Positions 1 to 10,921 of a stretch of DNA of 64,000 bases are shown one piece after another. Positions within the stretch are counted from its first letter, which is position 1. Every line of letters starts with the position of its first letter. Below the pieces are notes generated by a model. That model saw nothing but the letters and a program-made list of their open reading frames with translations. It did no database searches and was not told the origin of the DNA. Made by a program: the position numbers and the translations under genes. The stretch comes from Apium graveolens (taxonomy: Eukaryota; Streptophyta; Magnoliopsida; Apiales; Apiaceae). Location: contig NW_027419133.1 of the NCBI RefSeq assembly GCF_009905375.1, forward strand, positions 1 to 64,000, given 5' to 3'.

Positions 1-2265
1 TCAATAATAAAATAAAGGAGTCATAAGTCCTCGGATGAATATTCGAAATAATATTCAATAATAAAATAAAGGAGTCATACATCCTCAAATAATATTCAAG
101 ATAATATCATTAATAAAATAAGTTATCGAATAAACCTTATTCGATTAATAGTTTTGAAAACTATAACCATATATATATATAAATAATATTATATAAAATC
201 TACTCGGGCCCTCGACTCCCGGTTTTAGAAAATGTTTTCACCTTTGGGTCCCTATACTAAGGGTATATGCAAATTACCGCTATTCTCTAGCATAGGTATT
301 ATCAACTGAACCAACAGATATATATGGCAAGAATACGAAACAGGCATGCATATATATACCATATCAGCATGCTTCATATATCGCAAAATTTGCTAATTAA
401 CCAACATGCATCTATCACAAGATAATGCATATACATATATACATCACAACAACAGTATAACGGGTAGAAAACTTGCCTGAGCGACTGGGGGTTACGAATG
501 GCTCGGACGAGTCTGGTAACCTATAAGCAACAAGTAAGTTGGAATTAAACCAAAGTCACTTGTAAATCTATACTTTAACTAACTTAGACTCTAACGCTCG
601 TTTTGCGCTCACTGATTCGCTTAAGTCACTCGGGTACCCTCGGCTCCACCATTTTTAATAATTTAACCTTTACGAGTTTTAAAGCGATTCCTTCGCGAGT
701 GACTTACCAACTGCCTAAAACACTTACCATAAATGTTTCATGCATTAATTAACCCTTTTCGGTCTTTAACCTACATTTCAAAGTAAGGCGAGGGGAAAAA
801 GTTTCGTTCGCGAAACGCCGTTACTTGAAACGGTCGTTTCTCCTAAACCGTTCATCGGAATCAAACGAACCACATATCAAAACGAAGCTCGTAACATGAA
901 CTATCTAAACATGACAATGGTCAAAACCTAGCAGTGAGTTCAAGGGTTCTGATGTTAAGAACAAAAACAGTCTACGGTAAATCGGACATTACGACGGCTA
1001 TGTTTACGCGATTTCCCAAATTTAAACCACTCGATACCAACCACAAATCAACCCCAAATCAATCATACAACCAATATCCATCCTTATCACATCATAACAA
1101 CCCCAACAAATCCATATTAACCATTTATACTTATTCCTCACATGAACTAAAAGCTTTACTTAGGTTCTTTAACTAATTACCAAGATTTACAACTCCAACA
1201 ATACAACAAAACCAACTAATCTCTACAAACTCAACCAAACTTCAACCAATCAAGCATCATGCCTCACATATGCTATATCAAACACATTCAATCCTAATTA
1301 CTCAAAACTAAAGCTAGGGTTTGTAGTTTATACCTTCCTTGGAGAGTGGAGAATCAAGAGAATGGCTTGGAATCACCCTTAAAGTCCTTATCCAAGCTTA
1401 ATCTAAACAAAACTTCAAGAACACAAATTTTAGTTCTTGAAAACACTATTCACCATCTTCTTTCATGATTTATAGAAAAAGATTGGCTTGGAATTAGAAG
1501 CTTAAACTTATAGGAAGTATGTAACTATCCATGGGGAAGCTTAGATAATTACCTTGCTAATAGGAAGTGTAGGAGCTTGGACTTCCATTTTCTAAAGAAA
1601 AGCACCCGAGAGCTTCAAGGAGAAGAAGAGAGATTTTTTTGTGTTTTGTGATTTGTTTGCTTGGTTGCTAGATTTTTGTTTTGTTTAGGCCAATTACCCA
1701 TTTACCCTTGATTTGTGTGGGTTAACAATCCACCACATTCCTTCCCTTCTATGTTATGCTTGCATCACGTTGCTATGTCATCCTCCCTTCCTTGTCCTCT
1801 TCTCATTGGTTGGGTGACATCACTTCCTCTAATCCCCTTTGCTTAACTTCCTAATTGTTTGCCTAATGACCGCTGATCTGTTATACGGTTCGCTTAACTT
1901 TCGTTTTCATTTATCGTTTGAAGGATCATACCCGGGATCTTATTACTTAGGTTCCCTTAACCTTTCTCAATACATTGTATTCCTTTTATGATCCTCTCTT
2001 ATAATCCTTTAATTTAAATCCTTTTTATCCTGTTACCTTATACTCAATTCTCTCCGTATCTAGTGGATTTCCGGGAAAAATCAAAAGTGTTCGGAATTGG
2101 ATTCTGACGATCTTTACATACACTTATATCCCATATAAAGTACTAATAAAATCTCAGAATATCCATATCAGAACCCCTACATAGTGTGGCATGAAAAGTT
2201 TTCTCGTTCAGCAAAAACACTATTCATAAGGGTTTCAAAATTTCTCAAAAATTGGGGTTATTACA
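1..2265 (-). mobile_element. Ty3/gypsy-type LTR fragment M
   Basis: This stretch ends at 2265 in GGGGTTATTACA. Read on the minus strand it begins TGTAATAACCCC, a common start for plant gypsy LTRs. Immediately to its right the text becomes copia RT sequence, aligning with 32364 onward in element C, so M is an insertion into A at that point. Its other end lies outside the window. A pyrimidine-rich leader-like tract on the minus strand (about 1600-1650) fits an LTR R/U5 region. No gag or pol is seen. The short reading frame at 934-1176 looks accidental. Assignment to a gypsy lineage is by LTR style only. Confidence 0.6.
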
Positions 2266-3227
2266 TCTAGTATACTTGTTCAAATTTATGTAGATGATAT
2301 AATTTTTGGCTCTACAGATGAGAAACTTTGCAAAAAGTTTGCCAATTGATGCAAAGTAAGTATGAAATGAGTATGATGGGAGAACTAACTTACTTTATTG
2401 GTTTACAAGTTAAGCAAGTTAGTGATGGAATATGCATTAGTCAAAATAAATATATTCTTGATCTTTTAAAAAGTTTGATCTAATGGATTGCACATCTGCA
2501 AAAACTCCCATGGCCACAGCAACTAAGCTTGAATTAAACACTACTGAAAAGTCTGTGGATATTTCAAGTTATAGAGGCATGGTTGGCTCACTTTTGTACT
2601 TAAAAGCTAGTAGGCCAGACATAATGTTTGCTACATGTTTATGTGCTAGATTTCAGGCTGATCCTAGAGAATCTCACTTAATAGCTATTAAGAGAATTTT
2701 CAGATATCTCAAGGGAACACCAAACCTTGGCATTTGGTACCCTAGAGATTCTGGTTTTGATCTAACTGGTTATTCAGATGCAGATTATGCAGGTTGTAGA
2801 ATTGATAGAAAGAGTACAACATGAACCTGTCAATTTCTAGGAAACAAGCTTGTGTCCTGGTTCAGTAAAAAGCAAAATTCAGTTTCTACTTCTACAGCTG
2901 AAGCTGAATATATTACTGCTGGCAGTTGCTGTGCACATATTTTATGGATGAGAAATCAATTGCTGGACAATGGTTTGCAAGTTGAGAGGATTCCTATTTT
3001 CTGTGATAACACAAGTACAATTGCCATCACTGAAAATCCAGTGCAACATTCAAGGACAAAGCACATAGATATCAAGTACCATTTTATAAGGGAACATGTA
3101 ATGAATGGTACTGTAGAGCTACATTTGTTCCAAGTGAGAAGCAACTTGCAGATATCTTACCAAGCCACTGGATGAATCCACCTTTTCAAGGCTGGTAAGT
3201 GAGTTAGGTATGCTTAACTACTCTTAA
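2266..3227 (+). pseudogene. pol: Copia reverse transcriptase end and RNase H (element A)
   Basis: The fragment starts inside RT. The polymerase active-site box YVDD is encoded at 2287-2298. RNase H follows, with TGYSDADYAG, STAEAEY, FCDNTS and RTKH motifs at about 2760-3080, carrying the expected acidic residues. The natural end is LNYS plus stop at 3225-3227, as in C. Compared with C there are frame breaks near 2335-2345, 2465 and 2820, and one near 3165, so the reading frame is split into pieces (2483-2824, 2852-3175). The enzyme would copy element RNA and remove the RNA strand; this copy cannot. Confidence 0.85.
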
Positions 3228-3746
3228 ATCTATCTGAGTTATTTTGCAAGTTGATATGCAGCCAGAAATTTAATTGATTTTTCAGTCTTGGATGAAATTT
3301 TGGCTAAGTCAAAATTTACATCTCGACGGATGACCCTTATCCATCGAGTTTGGTCATCCGTCGATATATAATTTGCTAATAAAATCAATTACTTTTCTGG
3401 AATATTTTATGTCTCGACGGATAACAGTTTATCCTCATCCGTCGAATTGTCTTAATCTCAGTCGTTAATTCCCTGTACATTATCGATCGAGTATACTTAC
3501 AGTTTGTAAGCATTACACGACGGATAATGGGTGGAATTTTTACAGTTTATTTTTAAACGGCTATTTTAGGAAATTTTTATTGGTTACTTTATTTACTTTA
3601 TTATTTTTATCAGTTATTTTTGAGATAGTATAAAAGCTTATTTCATTGCAATTGCTTTTCTTTTATTATTCTCAAATTTAACTGCTCTAATTTCATCCTC
3701 TCTCAAGCACCTACTCTCCTTCTCTTCAAGTTATTATTCTCTAACA
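3228..3746 (+). other. Spacer between pol and third ORF of A, with CGACGGAT motifs
   Basis: No coding sequence. It carries paired copies of the family motif in opposite orientation: CGACGGAT at 3324-3331 with ATCCATCG at 3339 and ATCCGTCG at 3356-3363, then CGACGGAT at 3415-3422 with ATCCGTCG at 3437-3444. Each pair can fold into a short hairpin. The distal part (about 3640-3746) is pyrimidine-rich like a 5' leader, ending just before the third ORF's ATG. The spacer may be a promoter or leader for a subgenomic mRNA; this is inference. Confidence 0.6.
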
Positions 3747-6700
3747 ATGGCACCTGTAGTAAAGATCATGTCTCAAACTGGGTTCATTTATGAGAAGAAC
3801 AATTTCACTGCATTAGTTAACAAGGGTATTCAGCAGTCGGATGACTATCACAAGATGATGGACTTTGTGAAGAATTGCAAGCTCAATTATGCCATGCTGG
3901 AATCACCCACAATCTTCTATGAAGTTGTTGAAGAGATGTGGACCACTGCCACCTACAACTCTACAGATAAGACCATCACTCTAACCATCAAAGGTAAAGA
4001 ATTTTATATCAATAGTGATGTTATAAAAGCATGTTTCAAAATTCCTGATAACAATGTGACTTCACCACACAATGACACTGATATTATCAATATGCTTAAT
4101 TCCATGCACTATGCACTTCCTACTTCTAAACTGAGTGATATTAGGAGAATGGGTCTTAGGAAGGAGTGGAGTTTCTTGTGTGATGTAGTTACAATGTTTT
4201 CTCTGGAAAGATCAGTAATAGTGATTCAGTGAAATTTCCATGCTTAACATGCTATACATGCTAGTTACAGATAAATTTTATAATTTCAGTGACCTTGTCT
4301 TGTTTGAGTTAGGTTCTAAATTAGGTGAGTTAGCTAAAAGAGGTAAGAATGTGTATTATGCTAGATTTCTTATGTTATTGGCTAACTACCTCTGTGAAGA
4401 GATTGTGCTTGAGAACCCTAACAACAAACTGGATTGTTGGGTTCAAGAGAGAAGGCTCATTGCAGATCTGAACAGGGCCAATCATCACAAGGATGTACCA
4501 ATGTTCTACTTTCCTGTAATGCAAGCACCTCAGGTAAGTGAGGTAAGTTCATCCATTCCTACAACTATTCCAACCTCCACAATTTCTTTGAGTTCAGGAG
4601 TAGCTATGGCAACTGTGTCAATGACCAAACAGTTGCCTACCAAAGCTGCCAGACCTACTACTATTTCCAAATCCAAATCAAAGAAAACCCTCTCTGGTAT
4701 CTCTCAAAAGATGCCAGTTGAAAAAATCCAAAAAACCCAAAGAGGGGAGTGTGAAGGAGGATAAGTCAGGTGAGGGAAGGGGTGAACATAAAAGAACCCC
4801 AAGAATAAGGTTGGAGATTTGAGTGAATCCCAGCCTAGCCACACTGCAGTTTCCCAACAAACTGTAGTGCTTAAAAAGGACAAAAGCTCACTTCTAGCTG
4901 TATCCTCCCAAAAGGATGTAGCTATTGAACAAAGCTCTCAACCAAGAGCATAGGCCAAGACGGTTAGGGACACAAGCTCACCCCACACTTATGCAAGAAA
5001 GAAGAAATCTAAAACCTCTGGGGATGCACAGGGTACACACACAGTGCAAACTGGTGCTAAAGACACAGTCACTGCACCTTCTCAAGTTCAGTTTGATGTG
5101 GCTCCAATTAATGTGGAGTCATAGCCAAAATCTCTAGTTATAGAAACACCTCAAACACCATACTCACCACAAACTCTCTGGATGTGGATATGATAAACAC
5201 ATCAATCCCTGATTCCCCTTCTTTAACTCTGTTGGGGAAGCCAAAATCTAGTACAAGTGAGCATCCTCTTTTAGATGATTTGTTGGCTCACTTGCCAATT
5301 CTTTCAGGAACTGTTGCGTCATTTGTGCCTAAAATATCTTCAATCAGCACAGAGTCAACAATAGTTTCTGTTCCCACCTCATTCATTTCTACTTTCTCGA
5401 CGGATATTGCTCATCCGTCGAGTAGTGATTGTATCCCGACGGATAAGCCTAACAGCAGTTATCCGTCGGATAACAAAACCACTCACTCGATGGATATCAC
5501 TCATCCGTTGAGTATCTATGCACAGCTTCAAACTTCAATTATTTCAAGTGTAGAAGATTTAGTGGTTGTACAGTCACTTTTAGGATTGAGAGAGCAGAGT
5601 GTTTTGAGTGAGAGTCTGGGTTGCTCCCAGGAAAAAGGAGTGGAAATGAGTGAAAATCTGTAATCCATTTCTTCAGGATTGGAAAAAAGGGAGTGAGAGG
5701 AGTCCCACCTTAGTAGGTGAAGGTGAGGGTGTGAGGGTTGGGAGCCAGGGTGAGACCCTGATACAACAAAAGAGAGAACATGAGAGAAAAGCAGGTACAG
5801 AGGGTATAAGGGTGGATCCAACCATTGCTCATGAGTCAATGATTGTGGTTGATGCTGAAAAGGAAAGACAATTTCAGCAATATTACAAAGATGTAATTGA
5901 TAACATTTCCTTGGATGCTGACACTTTTACTCATCCTGTGTCATCCTATCAACTGTTGGCTACTCAGGGCAATGAGGAGGCAGAGAAGACTTTAAATCTA
6001 GTACATACTTCAGAATCTCTACAAAGGGATAAAGCTGCTGTCAATTTGATGCCTCCTACAGCTGGTGAGCCATCTGAAGAATTTGGAGTAAATTCTAATG
6101 ATGATGACTCTGTTTCATTTGATGGAAGCATGAACTTAGGGGGAGATGAAGGCCCAAGTTCTATTCCAGATCTACCTGAATGGGCATTGACAAAGGAGTC
6201 TACACCAGGACAATTCAATGTATCCTTAGTCAAACAAATCATGTCTATCCAAAAAGGCCATTCTGAACACCTCAAATGCTGGTACGAAGGCTATTCTTCA
6301 AGCCCGCCTAGATTCTCTACATCTCATGAATCTACAACAATTAAGACAGAATCTGAGTGTGGATGAACTCAAAAAGGATATAGCTGACTTGAAGACTTAC
6401 AATTCTGAGAAACTGGATTCAATCATGCCCTATGGCACCATGCAGGATTTGCTACTGAGATTGAGAAGAGAATCAGATGCTGAAAAGAAGTTGGACAAAT
6501 TGGAGTTCAAGTTATTAAAAACTCTGTGGTCACCATTCTTCAAAATCAACAATCTCAGACCAGTCTTCTAATGCAACTGGCTAAAGCACAAGGCTTGACT
6601 CCTCAACTTGATGATAACAAAAAGGGGGAGAAAGGACCAAGTGAGGGGGAGAAGCTTCAGATACAAATCAGTAAAGTAATTGTGCCTTCAATTACTGTCT

Positions 6701-8281
6701 CAAAGCCACCAGTTGCAGATGGTATAGATCTGATTCAAGCAGCAGCAGCTAACTTGAAAGTTGCTGAGAAGGAAAAGTTGAGATTGGTCAACTAGGAGAA
6801 AATTGATGAGGAGATACAGAAGAAGTTCCAACTTGTCAAGGAGCCAGCTAAGTCAACCATCCATCACTCTCAAGTTAAGCAAATCAGTGTGAATGAGATG
6901 AGCATGAACTATCTGGAAAGAGGACAATCTTCCTGCATCAGGTCTCCAAAGGCTGAAATGATTCTCAAACCAAGGGCAAACTACTCAAAATCATCCTTGA
7001 AAAACCCTTGGACACTGTGTATGAGACACCCAGGCCTGATGAGAAGAAACTTCTATCAAGATCAATTGTTTTCTATAAAGATCCAACTGATTCAGCTTCT
7101 AAAAGGAGGATTGTTAAGATATTCAGAAATGGGAAGGAAATTTGTGTGATAGCTGGACATCCTCAATTTGCTCAAGCAAAGAGAGAAGCAAAAGCCAGAT
7201 TGAAGCAGGAAAAGAAGCAAGCTGCTCTAGATGCAAAGAAGACTAAACAAAAGAAAGAGCAGATTGCTATCTTGGCCAAGCTACAGGCTGTGAATTCATC
7301 CCAACAAATTCCCTATCAATCATCTGAAGCTACTGAATCAAGGAAACAAGTTGTAGAACATAAGAAATCTCCAAGAAAGAAAGCATTGGCTAAAAGAACT
7401 AAAAGGAAACTGGATATTGTTGACAAGGAATTGGAAGATCAATTTCCTAAGGATTCCACACCAGCTACAACTCAAGCATCAAAGCCCTCTGTGGTATTTG
7501 AAGATATAAGGGTGGTGGATCCCTACAGGAATATTCATGGTGAACCTATTGTGCCCAAGGATGAGCCAATAGAATGGGATAACATACCAATTCCTAACTT
7601 CAGTCTACCAATCCTTAGCAAGCCAAAAAGGACAAGTCAAGAGCAGTCAAGAAAGTGAAGTTGTCTCCTCTCAAATCCAAATCTATAGTCAAAGCTCAGC
7701 CCAAAGTCAATAGGGGAGATTATCTGTACTTGTGTGACATCAAAGAATTTTCTGATCTAAACCTCTATTTGGATGAACTAGATGAAGTGAGGGGAATTGA
7801 TGCATACAGAAACCTACCTGAAAGGTTAATGTTCAAGTACAAATGAGGAAGGGAGATTCAGTGGCCACTTCACAGGATTCTTCAAGAGAGCCAAGCTATA
7901 CTGATTAAAGTTTATTCATCCTTCAAGAAGAACTTTGGGTTCAATGTCACTGCAAAAAGACTAGTATTGAAGAAGATTGAAGAACTAAGGAGTGTTAGAG
8001 CTAAAGATGCACTCCCAAACACTCTAATCATCCCATACACAGGGAGAAGAGTGCATCTAAGGCCCTACTGGCTGATGGAGTTCATGGATGACAAAGGTGT
8101 GAGAAGATTCTTCGGATTAGAAGACCAATTGAGCATCTCTAGCAATGAGACTCTCTTGGAAATGCAAGGAAAGCTAAATCTCTCTAAATCTGATGAACTG
8201 GAATTCCACAGGTAGCTCCAAAATCAGATTGATGAAAACAACAGAAAGCTTGGAAGAAGATCCAGACCTTTAAGGAACTAG
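3747..8281 (+). pseudogene. Third ORF downstream of pol (element A), decayed
   Basis: Starts MAPVVKIMSQTGFIYEKNNF at 3747 and corresponds along its length to 33856-38399 in C, ending with RRSRPLRN and a stop at 8279-8281. Function unknown. By position it is the env-like gene of Sireviruses, but I see no signal peptide or clear membrane segment. Visible parts are an N-terminal conserved domain of about 270 residues, a Ser/Thr/Pro-rich linker, an acidic middle, a coiled-coil-like stretch (about 6330-6600), a Lys/Glu-rich stretch (about 7160-7280) and a conserved C-terminal domain (about 7720-8215). Frameshifts or stops occur near 4195, 4750, 4952, 5124, 5660, 6260, 6510, 6793, 7655, 7844 and 8213. 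Three inverted motif pairs lie at 5398-5510. Confidence 0.75.
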
Positions 8282-8457
8282 ATAAATCTGCTCAGGCTAG
8301 AGGAGCATCTTGGAAGATGACTGTGAGCCAAACTTTGTACATTTTGATTAATTGAAGCACTGTTCAATATTATCTACTTTTCTTTAAAGCTGTATGTTTA
8401 GGGTGTTTTGTTATCATCAAGTCTCTCTTAATTTATGGCTACAATTCCAGTAGACAT

Positions 8458-8471
8458 AAATTGGGGGAGAT
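8458..8471 (+). other. Polypurine tract of element A
   Basis: AAATTGGGGGAGAT sits directly before the LTR start. It is the plus-strand priming site for reverse transcription and matches the tract at 38575-38588 in C base for base. The preceding 8282-8457 is an untranslated 3' segment with no other feature. Confidence 0.85.
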
Positions 8472-8552
8472 TGTTGTGCATATGTTGTGTACTTGATGAT
8501 TACATAAACAAAACACCTAAGTAGATTTTACTTAGTGAAATAATGTAGCACT

Positions 8553-8946
8553 CGACGGATAAGAATTTTAGTCTCGACGGATAACTCATTATAGTCCCGA
8601 CGGATGATGACTTATTATCCATCAAGTGAGTAGCTTATGTAATAATGAGTTTGTAGCACATTTCTGTATACACCTTTGTATAGATTCTGTAGTAGCATAT
8701 AAGTCATGTTGACTTTAACTAGATATGCAGAATAGGTTGATTAAGTGTACATAGATGATGTCTTGTAATTCTGCATAAATGAATTGAAGTCAAGTGCCAA
8801 AATAGCTACCGACGGATGATTAACAAAGCCATCGACGGATGATCAAATAGCTATCAACGGATGTTCAATATAGCAGTCGACGGATGATCAATAAAGCCAT
8901 CAACGGATGATCATAAACTCGACGGATTATCATGTACTCAACGGAT
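8553..8946 (+). repeat. CGACGGAT motif array in LTR of A
   Basis: Ten copies of CGACGGAT or CAACGGAT begin at 8553, 8575, 8598, 8810, 8833, 8855, 8878, 8901, 8920 and 8939. Spacing is 22 and 23 in the proximal trio, and 23, 22, 23, 23, 19 and 19 in the distal group. An opposite-strand partial copy (ATCCATCAAG) follows the trio at about 8618. The array lies upstream of the TATA box, where enhancer sites are expected. Confidence 0.85.
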
Positions 8947-9112
8947 AAAGAATTCAAATATCAGTTGACAGTGACAACATAGTCACATGCGTCGAAGTGT
9001 ATGCAAATGGAATGAGGAAGCCTATTAACTGGGTAATAGAGAACAAAGTAACAAAGCATTAGACCCGATAGTTTTTATAATGATCCTGTCTTTGACTTTA
9101 TAATCTTGGTAA

Positions 9113-9120
9113 TATATAAA
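9113..9120 (+). promoter_or_regulatory. TATA box of LTR A, inside an inverted repeat
   Basis: TATATAAA is bracketed by CTTGGT (9105-9110) and ACCAAG (9120-9125). The same arrangement is present in LTR B (11574-11594) and LTR C (39259-39279). Transcription would be expected to start about 30 nt downstream. Confidence 0.6.
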
Positions 9121-9278
9121 CCAAGAAGTAGCAAATAGAAACAAGATCTGAGATACAAAAAAGTGAGAAACATTTGTAAGCAGAATTATTAGCATTTATC
9201 TGTATTCTCAGTAGTTCATATTTGTAAGCAGCTGTGAGCATTCTTGCACATAGAGTTCTCTCGATATAATATATATCT

Positions 9279-9304
9279 CTGGTGGAATTGTTTAAATCCA
9301 CCAG
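9279..9304 (+). other. Conserved hairpin in R/U5 of LTR A
   Basis: Perfect 8-bp inverted repeat CTGGTGGA...TCCACCAG with a 10-nt loop. The stem is identical in LTR B (11752-11777) and LTR C (39443-39468), while the loop in B differs. It lies downstream of the TATA box, so it should be in the RNA. Confidence 0.6.
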
Positions 9305-9494
9305 AAAGTTTTTAAAGACTCTTGTTTTTAATTATATGTGTTTTGATTCACTTAAGTTTTTATTCCGCATTGTGCTTATCAATACACTTATATTTATATT
9401 CGAATTTGAACATTTTTATTTTAAGAAAAAGGTTCAAGAATTCCATTCAACCCCCCTTCTGTAATTCTTGCTATATTGTTAAGGGACTAACAAT

Positions 9495-9506
9495 TGGTAT
9501 CAGAGC
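9495..9506 (+). other. Primer-binding site, iMet-tRNA type
   Basis: TGGTATCAGAGC lies two bases after the LTR end. It is complementary to the 3' end of initiator tRNA-Met, the usual primer for plant copia elements. Confidence 0.85.
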
Positions 9507-9553
9507 AAGCTCTTAACTTATAAAGAGTTTAAAGATCAAAACAATTCAGCAAA

Positions 9554-9838
9554 ATGAACAAGAAGGATGTTGGGGTCAAGATTACTTTTCTAGATAAAGA
9601 TAATTACCATCATTGGAAGGTAAAGATGCATCTTCATATGATTTCTCAAGATGAGGCCTATGTGGACTGCATAGAAAGAGGCCCTCATGTTCCAATAAGA
9701 GCTGCAACAGGAAACGAGCCATCAGTCCCCAAGCCAAGGCATGAATGGTCTGATCTTGACATTGAACAAGTCAGGAAGGATAAAAAGGCCATGAATATTC
9801 TGTTTAATGGAGTTGATGTAGACATGTTGACAACATAA
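9554..9838 (+). pseudogene. gag: Copia gag N-terminal fragment
   Basis: Encodes MNKKDVGVKITFLDKDNYHH and continues nearly identically to the first 90 or so residues of gag B (12039 onward). This is the Gag N-terminal region of the UBN2-like superfamily, which builds the virus-like particle. The match stops after GACAACAT (about 9835), where unrelated sequence with a hAT end begins, and a stop follows at 9836-9838. A T missing relative to B (ATGTTGACA against ATGTTTGACA) shifts the last codons. It belongs to the copy that shares the LTR with A. Confidence 0.85.
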
Positions 9839-9896
9839 ATTTTTTTCGGTCTATTCAGTCCGGTTTTGGACTGAACCGAACGAGTGCTCAGCCCTG
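9839..9896. mobile_element. Terminal fragment of a hAT DNA transposon
   Basis: Read on the minus strand the segment begins CAGGGCTGAGCAC and runs into CGGTTC/CGGTCC-rich text, the style of hAT terminal inverted repeats with subterminal repeats. CAGTCC...GGACTG forms an internal inverted repeat. Only one end is seen, next to the gag break. No transposase is visible. Confidence 0.45.
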
Positions 9897-10662
9897 GGAA
9901 AAAATAATCTTCATGGACTGAAATATGTAAATTTCCTTGATCATTGCTCATAAACTAAGGTAGATCAAGAAGACGCAAGAAAAGCACTTTAAATTTAGCA
10001 GGAAGTTCTCCAAAAGTATGAAAGGCTCTTGGCAATCTTAATGTCTCCTTTCCTTTGGTCTCTATGGAGACCCGAAAGAACCGCTCACTAGCTAGCCGGA
10101 CTTTACTTTACTAAACTAATAAAATAAGGCTCATGCAGGGGCGCTCTAGCAAACTCATTGAATAACTTTCATTTTCTGCTACTAATTATCAATGGGTTGA
10201 GATGCTGAACGGGAAGGTAAATGGGATTTTATAAATATAAACTATAAACCTTTTTATGCAACCTCTAGTGTTGCTGCAATAGCTACTACAATAGCTTTAG
10301 TTATAACCACATCTACTGCTTCACTGCTATCAAGACCTACCAAAGCAGCATCATGTTCAAACCCTGATCACCACCCCTTAAGTCACCAGTCGATTTCAGC
10401 CCAGATGCATTCTAGAGCACAATCATACCTTCATATTAAGTGCATAATATATTTAAAAACAAATGATGTTTAAAGATATTAAAATTAAAATTTTAAGTAC
10501 AAATACAATAAAATAGAGGCAGATCATGCTTACGCTTATAGTTTTTTTTAACTCTCATACATGAAGAAAGTGCCATTATCCTATTTTGTTTGAATCTATA
10601 TGTAGACTTATTATCAGACATAAATCTATGACTAAGGAACTTACTCACAAAATGGGGGAGAT
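9897..10662 (+). other. Unassigned remnant ending in a polypurine tract
   Basis: No recognisable full gene. At 10649-10662 the string AAAATGGGGGAGAT is followed by TGTTATAATG, which reads as a polypurine tract plus LTR start of another copia family, so this segment may be the 3' internal end of that element (called L). Around 10045-10120 the text (GAGACCCGAAAGAACCGCTC) recalls organellar-style sequence; I cannot confirm that. Confidence 0.35.
10201..10473 (+). pseudogene. Unrecognised 90-codon open stretch
   Basis: One frame stays open from after a TGA (10198-10200) to a TAA at 10471-10473. It begins DAEREGKWDFININYKPFYA, then has a hydrophobic Ala/Thr/Ile-rich segment (VAAIATTIALVITT) followed by a polar tail. 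There is no early Met, so it could only be a fragment of something larger. I do not recognise the family. The hydrophobic segment is long enough for a membrane helix. It may be chance, or the relic of an exon or organellar gene. Confidence 0.25.
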
Positions 10663-10921
10663 TGTTATAATGACTTCAACAAACCTATCTACTTGTGTAG
10701 CAACTTAACAGTGGATCCTTAAATATGTTCAAACTCACTCAGGAATGGGACATTAGAGTAAATCCTTTACTTTACAGAGGTATAGATGACCAAATGGTTT
10801 CTGGAAGAAGATCGATGATCACGCCCTGGAAATCAAGAAGAATATTAAATAAATGAGTTGCAATAAAGAATAAAATTCGCCAAGTCCAAATTTGAGAATT
10901 CCAGACTGAACTAATCAAGTC
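10663..10921 (+). repeat. Truncated LTR L
   Basis: Begins TGTTATAATGACTTC directly after a polypurine tract and is cut off by the 5' LTR of B at 10922. It is unlike the A/B/C LTRs. Only the LTR start is present, so the family is not identified. Confidence 0.35.

Larger units (their letters stand above)
2266..9492 (+). mobile_element. Ty1/copia (Sirevirus-like) element A, 3' half
   Basis: Contains in order the end of RT and RNase H, a spacer, a large third ORF, a polypurine tract and an LTR. It aligns along its length with element C (32364-39655), with many small indels. The left part (LTR, gag, protease, integrase, most of RT) is missing because gypsy LTR M abuts it at 2265. An extra ORF after pol, a polypurine tract of the AAATTGGGGGAGAT type and an iMet-type primer site together match the Sirevirus branch of Ty1/copia. 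Non-functional. Confidence 0.85.
8472..9492 (+). repeat. LTR of element A, joined to a second internal region
   Basis: Begins TGTTGTGCATATG after the polypurine tract and ends AAGGGACTAACA. It aligns with LTRs at 10922-11978 and 38589-39655. It contains the motif array (8553-8946), a TATA box (9113-9120) within a hairpin, and a CTGGTGGA...TCCACCAG hairpin (9279-9304). Unusually, it is followed by a primer site and gag start, not by host DNA, so one LTR serves as 3' LTR of A and 5' LTR of another copy. That is the expected product of LTR-LTR recombination between tandem copies. Confidence 0.85.

Noticed and set aside
934..1176. 80-codon reading frame in M
   Set aside because: Low-complexity Asn/Ser/Thr text inside an LTR, no motif, no neighbour supporting a gene.
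8553..8946. Evenly spaced short repeats resembling a CRISPR array
   Set aside because: Repeats are only 8-10 bases, spacers are 10-15 bases and recur between LTRs, and the setting is a plant LTR. It is a regulatory-type array.
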